Both the position numbers and the translations under genes were made by a program. The notes below the pieces were generated by a model. The model ran no database searches and was not told where the DNA came from. It worked only from the letters and a program-made list of their open reading frames with translations. From Paenibacillus sp. FSL R5-0912 (GTDB lineage Bacteria; Bacillota; Bacilli; Paenibacillales; Paenibacillaceae), in NCBI RefSeq assembly GCF_000758605.1, contig NZ_CP009282.1, positions 1,612,001 through 1,676,000 on the forward strand: a stretch of 64,000 nt of DNA, in the 5' to 3' direction. Shown piece by piece: positions 26,146 through 34,600 of this stretch (its first letter is position 1; each line of letters starts with the position of its first letter).

Positions 26146-28703
26146 AGCGATCCTCCGCTATCTGGATTTGTCGTGTTTTTCGGGGCAGTGGTTGCCTCCG
26201 GGGCTTTCGCCGCAGGCGTGTAGGTCAAGTTGTAGCTTTGGCTGCCCAAGAGAATTTTCTCTCCCTGGAACTCATCATATATAGTCACAAGGAATTTTCC
26301 GCTCCGGAGTGTCTTATAAGCGCTGCTTGTCAAGGTTGCCGAATAGGTCAGGAATCTTCCTGTCACCAGATCGGTCCCAGGTACAAGTGTCTTTTCCTGC
26401 GTCTGACCGAGAGGATCTGTCAGCTGCACGACCAGCTTATGCGCGTAAGCGCCCATATCATACAGATTATCCTTGGCAAGGGAGTAGATCAGATTAACAT
26501 TCAGCGTATCCTGCCCCTCAGCTACAGCTCCCGTGGCATTGGTTACTGTGAACGTGTATGGGAACAATTGCAATCCGTTACCAAGGGTGGTCAGTGCAGC
26601 GGGAGTCTGAATATGGAGTCCGAGTGCTTGAGGGTTAATATAGGCTGTCGGAGTCCCGCTTGGTGCTGTCAGCTTACCTTCGCTAACCCCTTCTCCGACG
26701 GAGAGCATCAGCTGGGAGGCATCGAGGGATGCGGGCAGCTTGCTCCACACGGTCACCACATTCTTGCCCTTGGGTGCAGTCGCAAGCACGGATTGGCTGA
26801 CTTCCGCTTCATAATAGGTATTGTCTGGCGTCTTGTAGTACGCCACGAGTCTGGACAATTCCGCTTTCCGGGCTTCAAGACTGTTTACCTCAAGCTCCGT
26901 ATACACAATATTCTGGCTCGTCCCGTTATATAGGATCGTCCGGCGTTCTTTGACCTCCGCCCGTTTGCCTGCGGTTTCGATGTTGAACGCTGTTGTACCG
27001 TCGGCTGCCGGAGGGATGCCGGGGGCTACCTGCCGTGTGTTCAGGGAGAGGAAGGCTTCCGCAGTATCGTCCGCACCGCTGTTCAGTCCGATCTTGATTT
27101 GATCGAGTGACTGCTCATACGGGAGCTTGCCGATCACATAATACACTGCGCTAGCTCCTGCGGCGAGCTGCTGGCTGGAGCCTGCGGCCACTACCTGCAC
27201 CGAAGGGTCCAAGGCGGTTTGTCCTGCTTTGATTCCCCCTGTAAAAGCAGGGAGTATCACTGCCGCATCTCTGGCATTGCGGATCCTGATTTTGGCCACA
27301 AGCAAATCCTCGGTAGTCCACGGCAGGCGCTGAACCGATTCCAGAACGACGCCGAAGGTTCCGAAGCTGTTATCAATGGTGTACTCGGAGTCTACGGAGT
27401 TATTCATTTCCAGAGCATATGGGATTTGGTACAAGGCTGCAGGAAAGAGCACCTTGCCCTCGGCGGCCGGCTCCACCAATTGGAGCTTAAGCGTCCCCTG
27501 GTTCACATTAAGCGGTACTTCAGCAGAGAACGGCAGGATTTTCTCTTCAAGTGGCTTCAGCGTAAGGCTTGCAAGCGCCTTGTTATTGATGGGGAAGGAG
27601 TAGCCTTCCTTGGCTATTACGGATAATTCATAAGCCGGCAGGGTGACTGCTTTGTTACCGGCATTTTTGATCCGCAGCTGTATCGTCCACAAGGCTTTTT
27701 CACCTGTAGAGGAGACAGATGCTTTTTGTAGCTGGGTCTCAATGGTATTGCTGTTGATCCCGATTTTTTTGACCGCATAGGTATTCACGTTAAGGCTTGG
27801 ATAGGTTGCGTCCGGGAGCCGGAAGGAGACCACAGGCAAGTCAACCTTAAGTCCTGCATTCTCCTCAGTAATTAACAACGACATCTTTGTTGTTGTTATG
27901 TAGGAAGGAATTTCAGCCAGGTAGTAGACCTTCTTATTCTCACCGGACTGCACTTTGTAATCACGGCTGGCACTATCCAGCGTCAGCTCAAGTGTGGAGC
28001 CGCCGGAGGATTCGAGGTACACCCGGTGGCCGGGTGCAGAGAGTGCCTTAGCGCCAAGATTCGTTAAGCCCAGAGCGACTTTGGCATAGGTCTTGTTATT
28101 GAAGCGGTAGATTTGCAGACTGTCCGGCTTCAGGGTAATCGGAAGGTTGCTGATGGTGATTTTTTGGCTTATACCCTGCTGAACGTAAGGGGTATAAACG
28201 GCCGGAACAGTGAAGCCCCCAAGCTTCTTCTGGTAGTCAGAGCCGCTGAAGTCGAAGCCGAATAGTGAAATCTTGATTCCGCCAGGCTTGGCTGTCTTAT
28301 TGATGTTCACATAGTAGGTTACAGATAATTGTTCCTTTGGAGCGACCTCCAGCTTAGTTTTATCCTCCGGAATAGGGCTGCCTTTAAGTGTTGCTCCTTC
28401 TGGAGTGGTAACCTTGGCGAAGATATTGAACAGCTTATAAGAGCTGCTGCTTGTATTGCTATAAGTCAGTGTATAAGTCAGACTGTTTCCGCCATTCCCC
28501 CTGGCCAGCTGCACATCGGTCAGCTTTACGCTAACTCCAGCCTGAATGGCCACAGAGGACAGTTGAGACAAGGCGTGGGTATGATTTTGCTGCGGCTTAT
28601 TTACAGTAACGCTGCTGGACGCCGCAGATGCAGATAAACTGAAGTGCTGACTTGCAATAATTGCTCCTAACACCAGAACGGCATAGGCACGGTAATTCTT
28701 CAT
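26142..28703 (-). CDS. Large secreted protein of repeated beta-sandwich modules, unknown function
   Basis: 853 residues from the ATG at 28703 (GGGAGG eight bases upstream). A signal peptide (about 1-30, ending SLSASAAS) is followed by several 110-130 residue modules that repeat a pattern of conserved hydrophobic strands and phrases such as YTLTYSNTSSSSYKLFNIFAK, VALGLTNLGAKALSAPGHRV, IQLRIKNAGNKAVTLPAYEL and AKIRIRNARDAAVILPAFTG, resembling NEW3/CARDB-like Ig folds. The C-terminus is a Thr/Pro-rich tail with no LPXTG or transmembrane helix. It is the first gene of the efflux operon and translationally coupled to the adaptor, so it is likely an extracellular partner of that transporter. I do not recognise a named family. 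Confidence 0.8.
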   Translation of the reverse strand: MKNYRAYAVLVLGAIIASQHFSLSASAASSSVTVNKPQQNHTHALSQLSSVAIQAGVSVKLTDVQLARGNGGNSLTYTLTYSNTSSSSYKLFNIFAKVTTPEGATLKGSPIPEDKTKLEVAPKEQLSVTYYVNINKTAKPGGIKISLFGFDFSGSDYQKKLGGFTVPAVYTPYVQQGISQKITISNLPITLKPDSLQIYRFNNKTYAKVALGLTNLGAKALSAPGHRVYLESSGGSTLELTLDSASRDYKVQSGENKKVYYLAEIPSYITTTKMSLLITEENAGLKVDLPVVSFRLPDATYPSLNVNTYAVKKIGINSNTIETQLQKASVSSTGEKALWTIQLRIKNAGNKAVTLPAYELSVIAKEGYSFPINNKALASLTLKPLEEKILPFSAEVPLNVNQGTLKLQLVEPAAEGKVLFPAALYQIPYALEMNNSVDSEYTIDNSFGTFGVVLESVQRLPWTTEDLLVAKIRIRNARDAAVILPAFTGGIKAGQTALDPSVQVVAAGSSQQLAAGASAVYYVIGKLPYEQSLDQIKIGLNSGADDTAEAFLSLNTRQVAPGIPPAADGTTAFNIETAGKRAEVKERRTILYNGTSQNIVYTELEVNSLEARKAELSRLVAYYKTPDNTYYEAEVSQSVLATAPKGKNVVTVWSKLPASLDASQLMLSVGEGVSEGKLTAPSGTPTAYINPQALGLHIQTPAALTTLGNGLQLFPYTFTVTNATGAVAEGQDTLNVNLIYSLAKDNLYDMGAYAHKLVVQLTDPLGQTQEKTLVPGTDLVTGRFLTYSATLTSSAYKTLRSGKFLVTIYDEFQGEKILLGSQSYNLTYTPAAKAPEATTAPKNTTNPDSGGSL

Positions 28704-28745
28704 TTCATTCCCTCCCAATATTCATAACCCGTCTATACTTGAAAC

Positions 28746-28759
28746 AATCCTAGAGGATT
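28746..28759. promoter_or_regulatory. Small dyad upstream of the efflux operon
   Basis: AATCCT-AG-AGGATT, 43 bases upstream of the start of the secreted-protein gene; candidate operator for the operon's own response regulator. The remaining stretch up to 29047 shows no gene. Confidence 0.3.
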
Positions 28760-29047
28760 ATTCCTATCTTACGGGAAAGGTTTAACACAAGAATAAAAAA
28801 AGAGGGGAAGAACCTGGTATAAATATAAATAGGAGTTAAACTTTTTATAAACTCTTAACGGTATTTCATCTTTTGAGACGAAAAAAGACGAATGACAATT
28901 TCTCCATTCTATCAATTTCGGATTATTTCCGCCGCATTCAGTTTTTTTAACATTCACTTAACAGGTATAATCGCGGCGAGAGAAGAGTATGTCTTGAAAC
29001 ATTGCTTAGAATATATGGAGGCCCGTACCTATTTTCCCCGTACATGC

Positions 29048-29075
29048 ACTTCTAGGCACCTACCCACATACATTA
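29048..29075 (+). promoter_or_regulatory. Sporulation (sigma-E/sigma-K type) promoter of sigK copy A
   Basis: AC at 29048-29049, a 17-base spacer and CATACATTA at 29067-29075. This fits the sigma-K consensus (AC ... CATAnnnTA) and its -10 also fits sigma-E (CATACAnT). The same element recurs before the second sigK at 54930-54957. Confidence 0.65.
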
Positions 29076-29145
29076 AAAGGACCATGAACCCGTAGTTCTC
29101 GCTTGCAAATCGGTTTATTGTACCTGTGCGGGAGGTGTCGCCAAG

Positions 29146-29850
29146 GTGCCTGGAATCATAAGCACGATTGCGCTGCCGATCAAAGAACTGACGCTGCTGG
29201 TATCCTACGTAAGGAACAACGCTTTTCTCCAGCCTCTATCGGAGCAGGATGAGAGCAAATACTTAGGGATGATGGCAGAGGGGGACGCCAAGGCACGGAA
29301 TTTGTTAATTGAGCATAATCTGCGGTTGGTTGCCCATATAGTGAAGAAATTCGACAACACCGGCGAAGACATGGAGGACCTGATCTCCATCGGAACGATT
29401 GGACTCATTAAAGCTATCGAAAGCTACCGTCCCAACAAAGGGACAAAGCTGGCCACTTTTGCTGCCCGTTGTATTGAAAACGAAATCCTGATGCATCTTC
29501 GTTCGCTGAAAAAGACCCGGAAAGACGTGTCCCTGCACGATCCGATTGGGACAGACAAGGAGGGCAACGAGATCACGCTGATCGATATCCTCGGCGGGTC
29601 TGAGGATGATGATGTCATTAAGGAAGTTGATCTGAAGATTGAGAAGAGCAAGATTTACCGTAACCTCGATATTCTCGATGAACGTGAGAAGGAAGTCGTG
29701 GTCGGGCGGTTTGGTTTAGATACTGGCGGGCAAGAACGGACGCAGCGGGAGATTGCGAAGGAGCTGGGGATTTCGCGGAGTTATGTTTCACGGATAGAGA
29801 AAAGGGCGCTCATGAAGCTGTATCATGAGTTTTATAAGGCGAAGCGTTGA
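29146..29850 (+). CDS. sigK: Sporulation sigma factor sigma-K, copy A (uninterrupted)
   Basis: 234 residues from a GTG preceded by GGGAGGTG. Sigma-70 regions are clear: region 2 ([58 protein letters not shown]), region 4 helix-turn-helix ([36 protein letters not shown]). The short N-terminal pro-like stretch ([22 protein letters not shown]) matches the cleaved leader of pro-sigma-K. It directs late mother-cell gene expression. Intact, with no skin-type interruption. A second complete copy lies at 55029 in this window. Confidence 0.93.
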   Translation: MPGIISTIALPIKELTLLVSYVRNNAFLQPLSEQDESKYLGMMAEGDAKARNLLIEHNLRLVAHIVKKFDNTGEDMEDLISIGTIGLIKAIESYRPNKGTKLATFAARCIENEILMHLRSLKKTRKDVSLHDPIGTDKEGNEITLIDILGGSEDDDVIKEVDLKIEKSKIYRNLDILDEREKEVVVGRFGLDTGGQERTQREIAKELGISRSYVSRIEKRALMKLYHEFYKAKR

Positions 29851-30052
29851 AAGTTTAAAGATTAAACGAAGGTAATTCACACAGTAGAATGATCTCTAAA
29901 CGACTTGTCTATGGATAAGTTGCTTTTGTTTAATCACAGACAATAATGCAAAGGGCAAGGAATACTAGACATCTTATTGTGCAGACGAATTTATACGAAG
30001 CGTTTCCTGAATATCCTTTTTTCATTAGCCAGCTCAGAAAATAATCAGATGG

Positions 30053-30079
30053 GGGCGTCCTTAAAAGGGCGCCCTTTTT
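30053..30079 (+). terminator. Terminator after sigK copy A
   Basis: GGGCGTCC, a 6-base loop, GGGCGCCC (one G-U pair), then TTTTT. The 200 bases between the sigK stop and this hairpin hold nothing recognisable. Confidence 0.8.
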
Positions 30080-30195
30080 AATATAGCATACGGACTGGAT
30101 GGGCTAGTAATAAGAAGGACTTTTGCCCTCGATATCTTATGGATACTGGACACTTCCAGTCAAGCGGTTCGGGCTGCATAGAAATGATAAAAGAC

Positions 30196-31200
30196 TCAGG
30201 TAATTGCTCTAACCGTTTGCCGTTCCACAATGGAGTGGGTACAGATTTGGCTCTTCGCAGGTTCCCCCGTTTCAATCATGCTGATCAGCTTCTCGGAAGC
30301 GATCATTCCAATGTCAGACAGCGGCTGGCGCACCGTAGTCAATGGCGGATTAACCATCCGGGCTAATCGGAGATCGTCGTATCCCATGATGGAGATATCC
30401 TCAGGCACATTCAGTCCATGTTTTGTAACGGTGGAAAGGGCACCGATTGCCATTTCGTCACTGGCAGCGAAGACAGCGGTAATCTCCGGCGTTTTCCGTA
30501 ATATCGTTTCCATGGCTCTGCTGCCGCTCTCATATAGAAAATCACCATAAACGAGGTAACGGCTCTCAAAGGCAATGCCGTGTGCTTCCAGCGCTTTGCG
30601 GTATCCCTCGACTCTTGGAGTTCCGGCGATGGGATCGCCCTTGGTTCCGCTGATCATGGCGATCTTGCGGTGGCCTTTGGTGAGCAGATAATGGACAGCA
30701 TCATAGGCTGCCTGGTAATCATCGACCTTCACATAAGGGACATTGGCAAAATCGGTTTGGGATGAGATTAGCACCACCGGGATTCTCATGCTTTCCAGCA
30801 TGTCATAATACTCTTTCTTGAGCACTTCACTGGAGAAAATAATCCCGTCCACCTGTTTCTCGCGCAACAGCTGCAGATACTTCAGCGTACGTTTCCCGTC
30901 CTGATCAGTATTGCAGACCATTACACTATAATTGCGGTCATGGACGAATTCGTCGATTCCGTGGAGCAGATCGGAGGAGAAGGCACTCGACACATCAGGA
31001 AATAATACGCCGATGGTTTGGGTACGCTTGTTAATCAGTCCGCGGGCGATAGCGTTCGGCTGGTATTTAAGCTCTTTGATGGTCTGGTCGACCTTTTGCT
31101 TCGTTTTATCTGAATATCCGCCTAAGTTATGCAGAACCCGTGAGACGGTGGCAATGGACACATTCGCCTTTTGGGCAACATCTTTAATTGTGGGATTCAT
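30196..31200 (-). CDS. LacI-family repressor of the dextran/isomaltose locus
   Basis: 334 residues. N-terminal helix-turn-helix and hinge (TIKDVAQKANVSIATVSRVLHNLGGYS, then QPNAIARGLINKRTQTIGVLFPDVS), and a periplasmic-binding-like effector domain (SVMVCNTDQDGKRTLKYLQLL, VDGIIFSSEVL, VPYVKVDDYQAAYDAVHYLL). GGAGA precedes the ATG. It is divergent from the giant GH66 gene; three GTAAACGTTTAC-type palindromes sit between the two, so it most likely represses both itself and the GH66 gene until an isomalto-oligosaccharide or glucose derivative binds. Confidence 0.9.
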   Translation of the reverse strand: MNPTIKDVAQKANVSIATVSRVLHNLGGYSDKTKQKVDQTIKELKYQPNAIARGLINKRTQTIGVLFPDVSSAFSSDLLHGIDEFVHDRNYSVMVCNTDQDGKRTLKYLQLLREKQVDGIIFSSEVLKKEYYDMLESMRIPVVLISSQTDFANVPYVKVDDYQAAYDAVHYLLTKGHRKIAMISGTKGDPIAGTPRVEGYRKALEAHGIAFESRYLVYGDFLYESGSRAMETILRKTPEITAVFAASDEMAIGALSTVTKHGLNVPEDISIMGYDDLRLARMVNPPLTTVRQPLSDIGMIASEKLISMIETGEPAKSQICTHSIVERQTVRAIT

Positions 31201-31267
31201 GTAATCTCCTACCTATCGCTTAGCAGTAAAGTAACATTCTCATTTGTTAGAAATTAAAACTTTAGGA

Positions 31268-31281
31268 AGTAAACGTTTACT
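31268..31281. promoter_or_regulatory. LacI-type operator O1
   Basis: AGTAAACGTTTACT, a perfect 14-bp palindrome 68 bases upstream of the LacI start, suited to autoregulation. Confidence 0.75.
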
Positions 31282-31341
31282 GAAAATATAATTCCTAACA
31301 GATATTTTGTCAACCGGAACTAAAAATGGAGAAAGTAAGCA

Positions 31342-31370
31342 TTGACAAGGAAAAATAAACAAGATAATTT
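31342..31370 (+). promoter_or_regulatory. Promoter of the surface GH66 gene
   Basis: TTGACA at 31342-31347, 17-base spacer, TAATTT at 31365-31370. An operator (31375-31386) covers the expected transcription start, so binding there would block initiation. This gives an untranslated leader of about 265 bases with another operator in it. Confidence 0.6.
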
Positions 31371-31374
31371 TATG

Positions 31375-31386
31375 GTAAGCGTTTAC
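31375..31386. promoter_or_regulatory. LacI-type operator O2
   Basis: GTAAGCGTTTAC, one mismatch from the perfect palindrome, placed at the +1 of the promoter at 31342. A half-like site AGTAAACGTAC follows at 31436-31446. Confidence 0.7.
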
Positions 31387-31517
31387 GTAGTGAGAATTTA
31401 AGGTTATGAGCAATACAATACATAACTTAGATTTAAGTAAACGTACAAATTTGCACCAGGGATATTATCGGATGGGGAGGGGAATGTCCTACTAAAGGTA
31501 TATTTTTGCCCACTTGA

Positions 31518-31529
31518 GTAAACGTTTAC
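31518..31529. promoter_or_regulatory. LacI-type operator O3
   Basis: GTAAACGTTTAC, perfect palindrome, 112 bases upstream of the GH66 start. Spacing among the three sites (about 107 and 143 bases) would permit looping. These sites also resemble CcpA cre boxes, so catabolite control is an alternative. Confidence 0.7.
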
Positions 31530-31640
31530 GTTGCGACAGCACCTTTTCCTGAAGCTATGTCTTTATGCAAGCCGCCATCCGTATTTCAGTCTTTATAGCA
31601 TTGTGTATTCTCAAAAATGTGAGTATGAAGGAGAGGTCTT

Positions 31641-34600
31641 ATGGTCAGGAAACAAGCAGTTCTTTATTTCAGTTTACTGTTATTGCTGGTTCAAACTTGT
31701 ACAACAGGCTACGCCCGCAGCGGAACGGCTCAGGCGGAGCCAGCGGGTGCAGCGCATTCTAAAATACTAAAAATGGTGCCCTCAAAGGCACGATTCGCCC
31801 CGGGTGAAGCCGCAGAGCTGGTTTTGACCCTTGATCAATCTGCCGGTTGGAGTGGCAAGCTGCATCTGCAAATTTATCAGCTGAATACCCTGGTTGCCGA
31901 AGGCGACAAGGCGCTGACAGTTTTGCAGGAAGGAAGCAACAAGCTTGCCGTGGCCTGGACGCCCCCTGCTGAGGATTTCCGCGGCTATACGGCCAAAGCA
32001 TGGATTGAGGGCGATGCGCCTACTGAGTATATGACCGCAGCGATCGATGTTTCGAGCGATTGGACGCGTTTCCCAAGATACGGATACGTAGCTGATTTTC
32101 CGCAGGAGACGGTGGAGGAAAGTGATTCCAAGCTCAAAGAATTGTCCCAGGACTACTACATTAATGCCTACCAGTTCTATGATTGGATGTGGCGGCATGA
32201 TGTTTCGGTCTACTCCAAAACCGACGGGAATGGACAGCCGCTGAAGGATGCGGACGGCAATTTCATTGATGAAGACATAAATGCGGATACACACTACACA
32301 GATCTGCTGGGCCGTTCGCTGTATCCCCTGAGCGTTAAGCAGCAGGTAGAGGCTGCGCAGAAATACGGCTCTGCAGCCATGGCTTATCAAATGAATTATG
32401 CGGCGCGTGAGAACTATGAGGACTTCGGCGTTAGCCCCGAGTGGGGACTCTATAACAGTGCCCAGCTCGACAAGAGCAATCCACAAAAGGACCAGAACGG
32501 ATATACCTTCGATGTGAACGGGAAGACGACATCCCTGTTCCTTCAAGACCCGGGCAGCAAGTTCTGGCAGGACTACATCACCAAGCAGTTTGACCGTTCC
32601 ATTAATACCTTTGGGTTCAATGGCATCCACCTGGATCAATGGGGAGCCAATGACAACAATTTCTTATACGACTATAACGGTAACAAACGGTATTATTCCC
32701 TGGATTATGCCCAGCTGATTAATTCGGTCAAGGATTCTTTGCTCGCAAATAATCCAGGGAAGAGCAAGGTTACGTTCAATATGGTGGGAGGCAACGCTGA
32801 ATACAGCGCTGTTCCAAGTCCGGGTACAAAAACCGATTTCGACTACAGTGAGATTTGGCAGGACCGCAACAATTACCGCGATATTCAAAAGGTCGTGGAA
32901 GCTACCCGGGAAAAAGACGGCGGCAAGGCAATGGTGATCGCCGGTTATATGAACTACAAAGAGGCTACAGGTCTGCCGACCAGAGGAGCGGAAGCGCAGG
33001 ATGTTCCGGTAACGCTGGATTACCAGTCCCGGATTGCCAAAGCTTACGGCTGGGTGGGTAACTTTGGCCGCAAGGATACAGATGCGGTGACGTTTACGGT
33101 AAATGCGCCAGCAGACGGTATGTATACGCTTGCCCTGAATTATGGACAGGGCAATGGCTCCGGTTCTCCGGAAGGCAAGCTGATGGTTAACGGTGAAGTT
33201 GCCGCAGCGGCCATTTCCTTCGATGCCAAGACGGGGTGGGGCAATCCGACTGCACAGGCCAGGGTGGCAGCAGCGCTGAAGAAGGGCGAGAATTCAGTTA
33301 AAGTTACGCTGAATACTAACGACCTTTGGCTTAATCTGGCGGGCCTGGAGGTCCAAGGCCAAGGAATCAATGAACGCTACGAGGCGGTAGATGCCAAGCT
33401 GGATACCGTAATCGTGGATCAGTACAGCCATGTGTATTATTTTGATACCGCAGGCGATTACGTGAAGTTCCATGTGAACGTTCCCGCTGAAGGAGATTAT
33501 CCGCTCGGATTCAGCTATGCTTCAGATTGGCAGGCAGTGAACCGTCACCTGCTCGTTAATGATGCGCCTCAAGGTGAGGTCTCATTCGCAGGTATAGGTA
33601 CTTGGGATAAATTTTTAGAGCAAAATAATCTGGCAAAGGTTCATCTGAACGCAGGCGACAATACCATAACTCTTAAGGCACCTACAGATGATCTTGGTAT
33701 CAAGCTCAAGTATATGACTGTCGGCGCGCAGAAATATTATGCACTGTATGCAGATGTACCACAGACCAACAGCATTAAATATAGCGAGAGCAAGACGGAC
33801 AACTTCGGACAAGCCGGACAGACCGTCACTTACAATGTATATGCAGACCACGCGCTGGATGCAATTACGGTGCTATATCATGGTGACAACGACCCTGTGA
33901 TGTCGGTACTGGTGGACGGGGAACCGGCTCCGCAGGCGCAGAATATCACGTTCCCTAAAACAGCCGGCGGCTGGGACGGCTCCATGCAGCCCCATGAATT
34001 GTCTATGCCTGTCAAAGGAGGACTCCATAAGATTACGCTGAAGATGGAATCAAGCGGACAATATACCAATGTGGGGGGGATTATTGCCGGAGGGTACGAA
34101 TACAGCACTGGCGGCGCTGAAACGACTGAAGGGGTTGCACCTATAACCGGCTATGCCTCTGATTTCAATAATGTCAATGACCGGGTAGCCTTCACTGTGA
34201 GCGCGGCTCAGTCAGGCCTCTACGATCTCGGCTGGATTTATCAAAATGATGCCCAGGGGGCAGTGACCGTCAGCCGCAGTGTGTATATTGACAATGGCGC
34301 GGGCACTCCTGTAAGCTTTGCACCAACCGCTGGCTCCGGGTGGGGAGTAGCGGCAGTGAACGGCATCCAACTGGCGGAAGGCGCAAACCGCATTGTCATC
34401 AAAATGCCGGAGGGGCAGGACAGCGGGATCAAGCTGGATAAGCTGACCGTTACATTGTCCGGTGATTCGAACGCTGTAACCCGCAGCTATGAAGCCGAAA
34501 GTACCGAAACGGAGCCTCCTTTTTCGCTCTACAAGGATACCGTGCTGAATTTTGGCGAAGCGGGAGAGCAGGTGAGTTATCGGGTGAACATCCCTCAATC

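Noticed and set aside
31782..32639. 285-codon open frame antisense to the giant GH66 gene
   Set aside because: Opposite the conserved GH66 catalytic region; composition and lack of motifs mark it as a shadow.
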